From assembly GCF_016772415.1 (NCBI RefSeq), contig NZ_JAGSGD010000002.1:1-64000 (forward strand): a stretch of 64,000 nt of DNA, read 5' to 3'. This stretch comes from Phenylobacterium glaciei (lineage in GTDB: Bacteria > Pseudomonadota > Alphaproteobacteria > Caulobacterales > Caulobacteraceae). The number at the start of each line of letters is the position of its first letter. Position 1 is the stretch's first letter. Of the stretch, positions 1 through 8,218 are shown one piece after another. Position numbers and translations under genes: made by a program. Under the pieces are notes generated by a model that had not been told where the DNA came from, did not search any database, and saw only the letters and a list, made by a program, of their open reading frames with translations.

Positions 1-54
1 CCGCTGCCGTTCGGAAGGTCCGCTTGTCGGCGGGTATCGGTCTCGACCGAACCC
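1..54. other. Window edge, downstream of capsid gene
   Basis: These 54 bases lie beyond the capsid stop codon. No gene, hairpin or repeat can be recognised. The rest of the prophage head-tail region would be expected to continue to the left, outside the window. Confidence 0.4.
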
Positions 55-1269
55 CTAGGTCGCGGAGTTGACGTAGAGCTTCACCGCGCCGCCGACGTCG
101 ACGAAGTTGCCGCCTGCGCGCATCCAGGCCAGGAAGCCCACCTGGCCCAGCTTGGCGTAGGCGCTGTCGGTGAAGCGGAACATCTGCACGTCCATGACGT
201 CGCGGATCGTGTAGAAACTGAAGTCACCGTAGGCGATGGACTTGGCGTTGGCGGCCATCACCGCGATGTCGTTGTTGATGGTGATCGCATCGCCCAGCAG
301 GCGGTCGGGCGTGGCGCCAACCGGGTTGTCGTAGCCGGGAACGAAGATCGGTCGACCGGCGGTGTCCTTGATCTTGCGGATCACCCGGACCGACAGGTCA
401 TTCATCATCCAGCTGCACCGGCCGAGGTCACGATAGGCCACGTCCACCGAATGCTGCAGATCGACCAGGTCGTCATAGATGACCGAGGTGGTCTGGCCGG
501 TGATGCCGGTCTTGCCCGTGGTGGCCGCGGTGATGAGGCCCGTCGGCTGGGCCGTGCCGGTGCCTACGGTGAAGTGGGTGTTGGTGATCCGGCCCAGGCG
601 CGTGACCATCCGGTCGCGGACAAAGGCTTCGACGTCGACGCTGGAATCCTGCAGCAGCTCGAACGGGACCGCGATGATCTTGGAGGAGTATTTGTAAACC
701 GGCAGCGACTTGGTGCCGAACACCGGGTCGGCGGCGGTGGCCGTGGTGTTTTCGGCGATGATCTCGCCCACCTCGGAAGTGCCGTCCGAGGTCGGGAAGT
801 TCATCGGATTGCCCTGGTCGGTCTGGATGACCGAGGCCACCCGGCGCATGCCCCCGAAGAACTTGAGCGCGTCCAGCACCGTCTTGGCCACCTCGGTGGC
901 GACCGTGAAGCCACCCTCGGTGGTGGTGGTGGTCGACATGGTGTTGCGGATGACCGCGTAGTCCTCGGCGCTGAGGCCCTTGTCACCGCCCTTCAGCCAC
1001 TTGGCGAAGATCCGCGAGGCGTCGGACTTGCCGTCGTGGGCCTGGCGTTCGGCCGCGATGATCACACCTTCGCTCATCGCCTGGTCGGCGACGCGCTTGT
1101 TGGCCTCGTTGATGCGACCGATCTGGGCGTCGAGACCGTCGATCTGCGCCATGGTCTGGTCATAGACCGGCTGATCGACGTCAGCGTCCCAGGTGGGCTT
1201 GCCCACCAGGTCGTGCAGGGATTTTGCTTTCGCCGCGCGCTGTTCGCGGAGCGCCTGAATGCTGTGCAT
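55..1269 (-). CDS. Phage major capsid protein, HK97 family
   Basis: Structural protein that builds the icosahedral head. The 404-residue product has a charged, helical N-terminal part (about residues 1-110) that resembles the HK97 delta domain, which acts as an internal scaffold and is normally cut off. The capsid fold follows. A Thr-rich patch near residue 115 leads into the GGFTVATEV segment that commonly begins the mature protein. The open frame extends upstream to 1473, but the Met at 1269 is preceded by AAAGGAAAA and begins like other HK97 capsid proteins (MHSIQALREQ), so this start is chosen. It is the last gene here of the leftward packaging-head block and follows the ClpP-like protease, the usual order in HK97-type phages. 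Confidence 0.93.
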   Translation of the reverse strand: MHSIQALREQRAAKAKSLHDLVGKPTWDADVDQPVYDQTMAQIDGLDAQIGRINEANKRVADQAMSEGVIIAAERQAHDGKSDASRIFAKWLKGGDKGLSAEDYAVIRNTMSTTTTTEGGFTVATEVAKTVLDALKFFGGMRRVASVIQTDQGNPMNFPTSDGTSEVGEIIAENTTATAADPVFGTKSLPVYKYSSKIIAVPFELLQDSSVDVEAFVRDRMVTRLGRITNTHFTVGTGTAQPTGLITAATTGKTGITGQTTSVIYDDLVDLQHSVDVAYRDLGRCSWMMNDLSVRVIRKIKDTAGRPIFVPGYDNPVGATPDRLLGDAITINNDIAVMAANAKSIAYGDFSFYTIRDVMDVQMFRFTDSAYAKLGQVGFLAWMRAGGNFVDVGGAVKLYVNSAT

Positions 1270-1333
1270 CCGGTTTTCCTTTGTTCGAGAATAGGCCGGC
1301 GGGATGCCGGACGTTGTCTGCGGGCGCGGGCGC

Positions 1334-2134
1334 CTAGGCAGTGGGGGCGAGCAACCGGGCTGCCAGTTGCCGGCGACGGTGCGCGATGGGGTCGGGCGCC
1401 GGGGCCGGCGTCTGCCGGGCGTCCAGCTGGAGGACGATCTGAGCGGCGATGCGCGCCACGTCGGCGTCGGCAAGGCTTGGGTCGAAAGCCGTGTTCGGGG
1501 CGTGGCTGTAGGCGCTGAGGTCCCAACGGGCTTCGACCCCAGCTTCCGGCCTAGCAGCGCGTAGATCGGCGGCGATCTCGTCAGCTAGGCCCATGGCAAT
1601 GGCTTGCGCCGGCGTGAACCAAGTCTCCGCCGCCATCAGGGCCGCGAACTCCTGCGCCGGCCTGCCGGATTTGGCGGCGTAGTCGTCGGCGATCGTCAGG
1701 TCGATCTTGGCCAGCAGATCGGCCGTCTGGCGAAAATCACCGGCGTTCCCCAGGCCGATGGTCCAGGCCTGGTGGATCATCAGCATCGAGCCCGGCGCCA
1801 TGACGCAGCGTGCCGGCGTGACGGCCAGCAGCGAGGCGGCCGAGGCCGCAACCCCATCCACATGGGCGGTGACCTCGCCCGGATACTCGCGCATCGCCTG
1901 GGCCATGGCGCGACCGGCGAAGACGTCGCCGCCGGGTGAATTGATCCGCACCGAAACCGGGCCGGTCATGGCGCGAAGCGCGCGGGTGAAGGCCTCTGGC
2001 GAGACCCCGCCGAACCACTCGGCGTCGGCGTCGGAGCCGACGATGACGTCGTAGACGAACAGGGAGTTGGCTTCGGCGCGGAACTGGCCGCGCCGGGCGT
2101 TGGCCTTAAAGAGGTTGAGCAGGTTCGGACGCAT
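1334..2134 (-). CDS. Head maturation protease, ClpP-related
   Basis: Predicted to cleave the capsid N-terminal scaffold during prohead maturation. The 266-residue protein has the ClpP/crotonase-like serine protease core: INSPGGDVFAG near residue 64, a GVAAS motif whose Ser98 is the likely nucleophile, and MIHQ with His121 as the likely base. The C-terminal third is Ala/Pro-rich and unlike ClpP, as is usual in phage forms. The frame is open up to 2227, but the ATG at 2134 (MRPNLLNLF) is the better start and overlaps the end of the portal gene by 29 bases. It sits between portal and capsid, the canonical order. Confidence 0.9.
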   Translation of the reverse strand: MRPNLLNLFKANARRGQFRAEANSLFVYDVIVGSDADAEWFGGVSPEAFTRALRAMTGPVSVRINSPGGDVFAGRAMAQAMREYPGEVTAHVDGVAASAASLLAVTPARCVMAPGSMLMIHQAWTIGLGNAGDFRQTADLLAKIDLTIADDYAAKSGRPAQEFAALMAAETWFTPAQAIAMGLADEIAADLRAARPEAGVEARWDLSAYSHAPNTAFDPSLADADVARIAAQIVLQLDARQTPAPAPDPIAHRRRQLAARLLAPTA

Positions 2135-3386
2135 GGGCGACCCCCGTATTGAGCGTGCCGTGAATGGGCGTGCGGCGAAGCCCGAGGCGCTCGCGGGCTT
2201 CCTCAGGCGTGATGAAGCCGGGCTCACCGGCGCGGCCGATGGCGGCGCGGAAGCCGTCGATCAGCGACTTGAAGTCGGCCCGTTCAAGGTCAGAGGTATC
2301 GAAGGCCACGACCCGACGTGCCGTTCGGAACAGCTTGCGGTTCAGTTCGTGGGTGATCTTGTTGAGGTGGCGGCGAAGGCAGTAGCGGACAAAGCCGATC
2401 CCCATGGCCTCGACCCCGGACCCCCAGCTGGTGGTCTTCTCGTTATGACCGATCATGAAGGGCGGGACGCCGTAGATCCGGGCGATCTCCTCGATCTGGA
2501 ACTGGCGCGTGGCCAGGAGCTGCATGTCGTCGGCCGGCAGGCTGATGGTCTGAACCTTCAAGCCTGAGGTCAGCACCATCGGGCGATGCGCCTGGGCGGT
2601 GCCCGCGTGGCGCTCGGTGACCTGGTCGCGCAGCCGCTCCACCGTCTCCGGCGACAGCACCTGGTCGGTTTGAAGGGCGAAGTCGGGGCGGGCGGAATTG
2701 GCGAAGAAGCGCGCGGAATAATCCTGGGTGGCCAGCGCGACAGCCCCGGTCATCCGTAGAGCGCCGCGCAGAGGCGACAGGCTGCGCAGGCCATCGAAGC
2801 CGAAGCCCGGAATATGCAGCACGTCGTCCTGGTCGAGGATCACTCGATCCCCGCGAAAGGCGCTCAGAACGTTCGGGTCGGGCTCGACCGAGTAGATCAG
2901 CCGCACCCCGTCGGTGACCACGGTCACTCGACCCGGATGCAGCGGTTCCATGCCGACCATGGCGCCGGCCGGGTTGCGCAGGATGCGGGCAAAGCCGTCG
3001 CCCGGCAGCAGCAGAGACTGGACCAGGAACTCCCAGCCAGACGGCGCGGCCCAGCGGGGCGTCATCTGTTCATTCAGCATCCACCAGATGTCGTCGGAGG
3101 GCAGCGGCGCCAGTTCGCCGTCGTCGGCGCGGCTGAAGACGTTGATCGGCAGGGTGGCGATGGCGCCGGCGATCAGGTTCACGCAGGCATAGATCGCCGA
3201 GACGGTGAGCACGGTCTGTTCGGTGGGCAGTTGCAGGCCAGAGCCATAGCCCGCCAGGTCATTGAACATCGAGGAGCCGCGCACGATGCTAGGCAGGCTT
3301 GCAGATCCGCCGGCGTTGCTGATCGGCTTGGCCTCCGGCGCGGCGGGTCGACGCCCGGTGAGGATGTCCAGGATCGAGCGGCTCAC
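2106..3386 (-). CDS. Phage portal protein, HK97 family
   Basis: Forms the dodecameric ring at one head vertex through which DNA is packaged and ejected. The 426-residue product matches HK97-type portals: an N-terminal conserved segment with TVLTVSAIYACVNLIAG near residue 60, a central clip/wing region, and the segment running from the ATRQFQIEEIAR and GVPPFMIG motifs to the C-terminus. The start codon is GTG and overlaps the terminase stop in a GTGA arrangement, which implies translational coupling. It is followed by the prohead protease. Confidence 0.93.
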   Translation of the reverse strand: MSRSILDILTGRRPAAPEAKPISNAGGSASLPSIVRGSSMFNDLAGYGSGLQLPTEQTVLTVSAIYACVNLIAGAIATLPINVFSRADDGELAPLPSDDIWWMLNEQMTPRWAAPSGWEFLVQSLLLPGDGFARILRNPAGAMVGMEPLHPGRVTVVTDGVRLIYSVEPDPNVLSAFRGDRVILDQDDVLHIPGFGFDGLRSLSPLRGALRMTGAVALATQDYSARFFANSARPDFALQTDQVLSPETVERLRDQVTERHAGTAQAHRPMVLTSGLKVQTISLPADDMQLLATRQFQIEEIARIYGVPPFMIGHNEKTTSWGSGVEAMGIGFVRYCLRRHLNKITHELNRKLFRTARRVVAFDTSDLERADFKSLIDGFRAAIGRAGEPGFITPEEARERLGLRRTPIHGTLNTGVAHASEPAQPL

Positions 3387-5227
3387 AGCAGGATGATTTC
3401 CGGCTCAGCCATGGTCGGCGCTCCCCCCATCGCCGCCCCCACCGCCATGCACAGCGCCACGGCTGCATCGATCTTGTTGGTGGCCCTCTGTTTGGAGAGC
3501 CAATAATTGTCCCAGCGGTCGGTCTCGATGACCGCCGACATGATCGCCGAGATCAGCACCGGGCTGCGCTGCAGCCGGATACGACCCTCCAGCATCATCT
3601 CTTCGAGTTGGCGCACCGAGCCTGGCATCCAAAGGCCCTGAGGCTCGCGGGTTCCGCTTTCGGCGGCCTGTTTCATGGCCTGCGTGGGCTTGCCGCGCTT
3701 GGTGCCGCCCTGCGGATGTTCGACGAACGCCAGATTGAGCCCGACCTCGGCGATGTCTTCTTCGAACCGGCGAAAGGCGTAGCGGTCGTAGGCGACCATC
3801 TGGACGTCGTAGTCGCGGTCGTATTCGGCGAGCGCCTGGGCGACGTGCCGGAAATTGATGTTCTCGCCCTGCGGTGCGTGCAGGAAACCGTCGCGCACCC
3901 AGACCGGATAGGGCTGCTTGTCGCGTAGCGCCCGGGCCGCCAGCGTGTCGCCCGGCGTCCAGGCCTCGATCCAGGCGTCAAAGCAGGGCTTTCCGTCACG
4001 CTCGCCGGTCTTCTGTACGGCGGCCAGCGCGGTGATGTCGCGGTTCTGGCTAAGGTCGAGCCCCAGCCACACTTTGGCGCCCAGCTGCGGGGTGACCTCG
4101 CCGAGCAGCGGCTCGAGTGTCGCCCGGGTCATCCAGGCGGTCTCGGCGTCGGTCCAGACGCAGAAGTGAAGCCGCAGGATGCCGTTCAGCTGGCCCGGAA
4201 TGGACCGGGCTTGGGCCACCACCTCAGTGAGGTATTGCGCCGTGATGGTCACGCCCAGCAGCGGGTTGGCCTTGATCCAGCAGCCTGGGTCATTCAGCGG
4301 ATCATCGCCGTCGTCCAGTGCGCAGACGTAGGAGAAGCTCGTGTCGTCCAGGACCTCGCCCAGATAGGTGGGGTCGGTCAGGGCGTCGATATTGCCGGCG
4401 GCCACCTTGACCGCGTGCTCGTGCTCCTCCCAGGCGACCGAGTTCCGGTCCGAGCCAGAGTTGGTGATCATGAACAGCAGCGGCTCGCGCCGAAACTTAA
4501 AGCCCCGCTCCAGCACCTCGATGATCGAGCGGTCCGGCAGCTCGTGGATCTCGTCGGCCAGCACGAAATAGGGCCGCGGGCCCGAGCCGGTCTTGCCCGT
4601 ATCGCGTGACACCGGCCGGAAGAACGAGCCCGACCCATGGTGGGCGATGTTGAACTCGCGCCCGGGGCCACCGGAGAACTCCAGCCGTTTGGCCAGCGCC
4701 GGCGACTGGCGCACCATCTTCACCGCGTCGGAAAAGAGGATGCCGGCCTGTTCGCGCTTGGCGGCTGCGGCATAGATCTGGGCTCCGGCTTCACCCGCGG
4801 CGGTCATGCCAAAGAGGCCGATGCCGCCGGCGACCGGTGATTTGCCGTTGCCCTTACCCTGCTCGATATAGGCCCGGCGAAACCGACGCCGTCCGTCGGC
4901 ACGCTTCCATCCAAACAGCGAGCCAATGATGAAGGCCTGGCTGGGTTCCAGATGGAACGGCTGGCCCTCGAACTGGCCCTCGGAGAGTTTGAGCACCTCT
5001 TCGAAGAAGCCGAAGGCGTGGGCCGCAGCGTCGGGATCAAACCAGATGCCGTCTGTGCGTTTCAGGTCGTCCAGATGTCGGCGGCAGGCGTTGCGGACAT
5101 GGGGCCCGGCGATGATCTCACCGGCGACCACGGCCTTGGCATAGGCGCCGGTGCGATCAGCCGAAGAAGCGGTCGGCGGGGTCGGCGTCTTGCGCGCCCG
5201 CCTCGGTTTCAATCCGGGTTCTGGCAC
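3383..5227 (-). CDS. Terminase large subunit
   Basis: Motor and nuclease that cuts concatemeric phage DNA and pumps it through the portal. The 614-residue protein has a P-loop variant GKGNGKS at residues 124-130, a Walker B-like VLADEIHEL near residue 222, and a C-terminal RNase H-like nuclease domain that begins with WLGLDLSQNRD near residue 388. The annotated start is GTG at 5227 and overlaps the small subunit gene by 71 bases. A GTG a little further in is possible, because the first 25 residues are low-complexity. The stop overlaps the portal start. The family resembles the YmfN/Terminase_1 group found in HK97-like prophages. Confidence 0.92.
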   Translation of the reverse strand: MPEPGLKPRRARKTPTPPTASSADRTGAYAKAVVAGEIIAGPHVRNACRRHLDDLKRTDGIWFDPDAAAHAFGFFEEVLKLSEGQFEGQPFHLEPSQAFIIGSLFGWKRADGRRRFRRAYIEQGKGNGKSPVAGGIGLFGMTAAGEAGAQIYAAAAKREQAGILFSDAVKMVRQSPALAKRLEFSGGPGREFNIAHHGSGSFFRPVSRDTGKTGSGPRPYFVLADEIHELPDRSIIEVLERGFKFRREPLLFMITNSGSDRNSVAWEEHEHAVKVAAGNIDALTDPTYLGEVLDDTSFSYVCALDDGDDPLNDPGCWIKANPLLGVTITAQYLTEVVAQARSIPGQLNGILRLHFCVWTDAETAWMTRATLEPLLGEVTPQLGAKVWLGLDLSQNRDITALAAVQKTGERDGKPCFDAWIEAWTPGDTLAARALRDKQPYPVWVRDGFLHAPQGENINFRHVAQALAEYDRDYDVQMVAYDRYAFRRFEEDIAEVGLNLAFVEHPQGGTKRGKPTQAMKQAAESGTREPQGLWMPGSVRQLEEMMLEGRIRLQRSPVLISAIMSAVIETDRWDNYWLSKQRATNKIDAAVALCMAVGAAMGGAPTMAEPEIILL

Positions 5228-5639
5228 TGGGCGTCATCCCGAATTCCGCGGCGTAGCGCATCATGTCTGAGGCGGCCTTGTTGGCGGTGCCCACGAGCGG
5301 GTTCTGGATGGCGTTGCCGTTGGAGGTCTTGATCATCAGACCTCCGGTCAGCTGGTCCATCTGCGCCATCTTGGCGATCGCCCGCTCGGCCTGGACCCAG
5401 CGGCCATAGGCCTGGGCGTAGGCGGCCAGCGCAGCGCGATCGACCTCGGAGAGAAGGCCGATCCTGTGCAGCCAGCCAGCGACCCGGTTCCATTCCTCCA
5501 GGCCGTCGGCGCTCAGGTGCGGCGGCGGATCGGGCAGCGCCGGGGCAATCCTGGCCTCTTTGCGATTAAGCGGCCGCTTGCCGCGGTTGCCCTCGATCAG
5601 TTTCAGGTGGGTCGGCTTCGGCTTGGTCCCGGGTTTCAT
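5157..5639 (-). CDS. Terminase small subunit, P27 family
   Basis: DNA-recognition partner of the terminase. The 160-residue product has the typical P27-family opening (KPGTKPKPTHLKLIEGN) followed by a Pro-rich linker and a helical region (EEWNRVAGWLHRIGLLSEVD) that forms the oligomerising core. Its position directly before the large subunit confirms the assignment. The gene overlaps the large-subunit start downstream by 71 bases and the methyltransferase end upstream by 74 bases, so this part of the prophage is very tightly packed. Confidence 0.9.
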   Translation of the reverse strand: MKPGTKPKPTHLKLIEGNRGKRPLNRKEARIAPALPDPPPHLSADGLEEWNRVAGWLHRIGLLSEVDRAALAAYAQAYGRWVQAERAIAKMAQMDQLTGGLMIKTSNGNAIQNPLVGTANKAASDMMRYAAEFGMTPSARTRIETEAGAQDADPADRFFG

Positions 5640-6909
5640 CGGTCATTTCCTGGCCTCGTCCAGCGGCGATCTCGGCAAAGCCGCGCCCATCGCCCTCGAG
5701 CGTGGCGGCCTTGCCGGTGAAGTCCTGCCAGCGCTGGACGATGACGTCGGCGTATTTGGGGTCGAGCTCCATCAGCCGGCAGCGCCGGCCCTGCTGCTCG
5801 CAGGCGATCAGGGTCGAGCCCGAGCCGCCGAAAAGATCGACCACCAAGGCGCCGCGAGCCGAGGAGTTCAGCAGGGCGCGTTCGATCAGCTGGACCGGCT
5901 TGGTGGTGGGGTGAAGATCCGAAACCCGCGGCCGGGCGATGTTCCAGATGTCCGACTGCTTGCGGTCGGGCACATGCATGATGCGCGGGCCGTCCTCGTT
6001 CCAGCCGTACCAGAGCGGCTCGTACTGGGTGTGGTAGTCCTTGCGGGAGAGGACCAGCGCGTCCTTCACCCAGATGATGGTCGAGGACCAGTGGAACTTG
6101 GCCTCGCGCAGGCCCTTGTCGACGGCGGGCCATTCCTGGGCGCTCATGACGACATAGGCCAGCGCGCCGGGCTTGGTGACGGCGTAGAACGAGGCGCAGA
6201 AGCCGGCCACGAACTGGGCCCAGTCGGCGTCGTCCATATGGTCGTTGAGAATCTTTCGGGGCTTGTAGCCCTGGGCGTTGCCGGCTTTGACGGCGCCGTA
6301 GTTCACGTTCCAGGGCGGGTCGGTGAACAGAAGGTCCCCGCGCTCGCCGGCCATCAGCTTGTCGACGTCGCTCTGGACGGTGCTGTCGCCGCAGCACAGG
6401 CGATGGTCGCCCATCACCCACACGTCGCCCGATACCGACACCGGAACCAGGGGCACATCAGGCACCGTGTCCGGGTCGGTCAGACCCTCGCTGCTCTGCG
6501 CCAGAAGTCCGGCCAGCTCGTCGTCGGAAAAGCCGGTCAGGCCCAGGTCAAAGTCGAAGGCCTGCAGATCGGCCAGCTCGACGCGGAGCAGGTCAGCGTC
6601 CCAGCCGGCGTTGAGCGCAAGCTTGTTGTCGGCCAGCACATAGGCGCGCTTCTGCGCCTCGCTCCAGCCGGTCGCGACCATCACCGGGATCTCGGCCAGG
6701 CCCAGCTTGCGGGCCGCCAGCACCCGACCGTGACCGGCGATCAGGCCGCCGTCCTCGTCGATCAGAACCGGAACCGTCCAGCCCCATTCTCGGATCGAGG
6801 CGGCGATCTGGGCGACCTGTTCTTCGCTGTGGGTTCTGGCGTTTCGGGCATAGGGGACGAGGGCCGAGACGCTTCTGCGCTCTACCTGATCGGCGGGCCA
6901 TTGTGTCAT
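5566..6909 (-). CDS. ParB-like domain fused to DNA methyltransferase
   Basis: Predicted DNA-modifying enzyme of the phage. Residues 1 to about 130 form a ParB/Srx-like domain with the IAGHGRVLAA motif near residue 57. The rest is an N6-adenine/N4-cytosine methyltransferase of beta type: the catalytic DPPW at 197-200 comes before the SAM-binding VVDLFGGSGST motif. The 447-residue length suits this fusion, which is common in prophages and may protect phage DNA from host restriction. It could also alter host epigenetic marks such as those set by CcrM; that is inference. The 3' end overlaps the terminase small-subunit gene by 74 bases. Recognition sequence unknown. Confidence 0.9.
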   Translation of the reverse strand: MTQWPADQVERRSVSALVPYARNARTHSEEQVAQIAASIREWGWTVPVLIDEDGGLIAGHGRVLAARKLGLAEIPVMVATGWSEAQKRAYVLADNKLALNAGWDADLLRVELADLQAFDFDLGLTGFSDDELAGLLAQSSEGLTDPDTVPDVPLVPVSVSGDVWVMGDHRLCCGDSTVQSDVDKLMAGERGDLLFTDPPWNVNYGAVKAGNAQGYKPRKILNDHMDDADWAQFVAGFCASFYAVTKPGALAYVVMSAQEWPAVDKGLREAKFHWSSTIIWVKDALVLSRKDYHTQYEPLWYGWNEDGPRIMHVPDRKQSDIWNIARPRVSDLHPTTKPVQLIERALLNSSARGALVVDLFGGSGSTLIACEQQGRRCRLMELDPKYADVIVQRWQDFTGKAATLEGDGRGFAEIAAGRGQEMTDETRDQAEADPPETDRGQPRQAAA

Positions 6910-7007
6910 TTGACCCCCGGTCGCTAACTCGCGGTCGTGAAAGGTTTCGATCCCGCGCGGTTTCCCTCGCTAGGCAAGTGAACTTACGAACCCCCCCTGG
7001 GGTTCGG

Positions 7008-7277
7008 TCACCGGCTGGGCCAGCCGTCGAGACTGGTCGAAACCGTCCTGCGAAGCCCGAACTGCTCGGCCGTGCGGTCCTGGTGGCAGTCAGCGCAGAG
7101 ACAGCGGATGTTGCTGTCCTCGTCGCTGCCACCCTTGGTGAGTGGCACGATGTGGTCGGGTACGGTGGCCTCCCGTATTCGACCGTTCGCAGCACAATCC
7201 CGGCAGAGTGGTTCGGTTCGTAGTCGTCTCAGGCGTTGGATGACCGCAGCGCGTCCGCGCAAACGTATCGCCATCAT
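7008..7277 (-). CDS. HNH endonuclease
   Basis: Small 89-residue nuclease with the beta-beta-alpha-metal signature: CRDC near the N-terminus, DHIVPLTKGG carrying the catalytic His, a following Asn (DSN), and CADCH, which gives a four-Cys zinc site plus the last HNH His. HNH proteins next to terminase genes in HK97-like phages are often required for terminase cleavage at cos sites; that role is inferred here from position. About 100 bases separate it from the methyltransferase gene. Two adjacent ATG codons (7277 and 7274) are possible starts. Confidence 0.88.
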   Translation of the reverse strand: MMAIRLRGRAAVIQRLRRLRTEPLCRDCAANGRIREATVPDHIVPLTKGGSDEDSNIRCLCADCHQDRTAEQFGLRRTVSTSLDGWPSR

Positions 7278-7443
7278 CAGGTCCCGAAACGAACAACGCC
7301 CGAAAGCCGATTGGTTCCGGGCGCAGTTCTCAAGTCTCTATTTCGGAAGGTTTACAGGGTTCGTCTACTGTCGTCAATGCGGAAGACACAGAAAGTGCAA
7401 TAATATCAGTTTGTTAAGCGCCTTGCCTAGCGAGGAAAACTGA
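7278..7443. other. AT-richer spacer inside the prophage
   Basis: This 166-base gap separates the early/middle genes from the packaging genes and is more AT-rich than its surroundings (for example aataatatcag near 7401). On the minus strand it is a plausible place for the promoter of the late, packaging operon. I could not fit a convincing -35/-10 pair, so only the gap itself is annotated. Confidence 0.3.
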
Positions 7444-8025
7444 TCACAAACCGTCGGTTCTGATGTGGAACAGCTTGCGCAGTGCTTCAAGACCCTGGAC
7501 CAGATTGCCGGTGTCCGCAGGCGGCCAGCCCGATGCGTCCTCGTCGCCGATGACAACGCGGTGCACCAGATCGATGGGCGCACGACCAGCACCGCAGCCG
7601 GGCGCGCAAACACAGGACCGGAGCATCAGCTGGACGCTGGCGGCCTGCCTGCGCACCTTCTCGACAAGCTCGGGATCATGCTCCTTGTCCCCTCCACCGA
7701 AGATGCCCTCGTTGACCAGCAGGGCCATCACCGAGCGTGGCTGGTCTATGGGCAGCCCCATGATCGCCCGGTAGCGGCCCATGGTGGCGGCATAGACCTG
7801 GCCGGCGGAATACTGGTCGGCGGTGATCAGGCCGCGGAAGGCCAGCCGTCCCAGCGCCGAGCCCAGCCGTTCATCACGGGCCTGCCGGGCTGTCACCCCA
7901 TATTGCCGACGCCGGGCTTCCACCACCGTGGCCAGGACGTCGGCCTGGGTTTCGCCGGTGGAGGGCCTGGCCAGCTTTCCACATGGGTGGCGTTTGCCGG
8001 GTTTGCGTTTGCGTCCACGCGCCAT
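7444..8025 (-). CDS. Hypothetical phage protein, 193 aa
   Basis: Function not recognised. The N-terminus is strongly basic (about 10 Arg/Lys in the first 18 residues), followed by a helical region with ARQARDERLGSALGRL. The C-terminal part has a CVCAPGC cluster that might bind metal. It lies in the leftward phage operon, four bases after the small 62-residue gene, and ends before the AT-richer gap. Such basic proteins between replication and packaging modules are often DNA-binding or late regulators, but nothing here proves that. Confidence 0.75.
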   Translation of the reverse strand: MARGRKRKPGKRHPCGKLARPSTGETQADVLATVVEARRRQYGVTARQARDERLGSALGRLAFRGLITADQYSAGQVYAATMGRYRAIMGLPIDQPRSVMALLVNEGIFGGGDKEHDPELVEKVRRQAASVQLMLRSCVCAPGCGAGRAPIDLVHRVVIGDEDASGWPPADTGNLVQGLEALRKLFHIRTDGL

Positions 8026-8029
8026 GGGG

Positions 8030-8218
8030 CTACCTCCCGGCCGTGGGTGAGGCGCCGTAGAGCTTTTCGCCGATCTGGCGGATGAACTCCTTCTCGGCCC
8101 AGTTCAGCCGCTGGTCGCAAGCCGAGACGGCCAGGAGGCCCATCTCGCGCCAGCCTTCGCGTTTGACCTGCTCGGGGTCGCGACGCTTGCCGCCATAGCC
8201 GCGGGGATGCCAGTTCAT
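8030..8218 (-). CDS. Hypothetical small phage protein, 62 aa
   Basis: Unrecognised 62-residue protein (begins MNWHPRGYGG). The start overlaps the RuvC-like stop as ATGA, which indicates translational coupling and supports it as a real gene. The frame is open further upstream to 8413, but that part is Arg-rich shadow of the RuvC-like gene. Charged and helical with no membrane segment. Confidence 0.7.
   Translation of the reverse strand: MNWHPRGYGGKRRDPEQVKREGWREMGLLAVSACDQRLNWAEKEFIRQIGEKLYGASPTAGR

Noticed and set aside
1270..1473. N-terminal extension of the capsid protein
   Set aside because: Pro/Arg/Ser-rich low complexity that overlaps the protease gene in another frame. The internal ATG at 1269 has a ribosome-binding site.
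55..5639. Gene transfer agent instead of prophage
   Set aside because: The TerL-portal-protease-capsid order is also seen in alphaproteobacterial GTAs. The linked P27 small terminase, primase-helicase, RuvC-like nuclease, S24 repressor and recombinase point to a replicating temperate phage.
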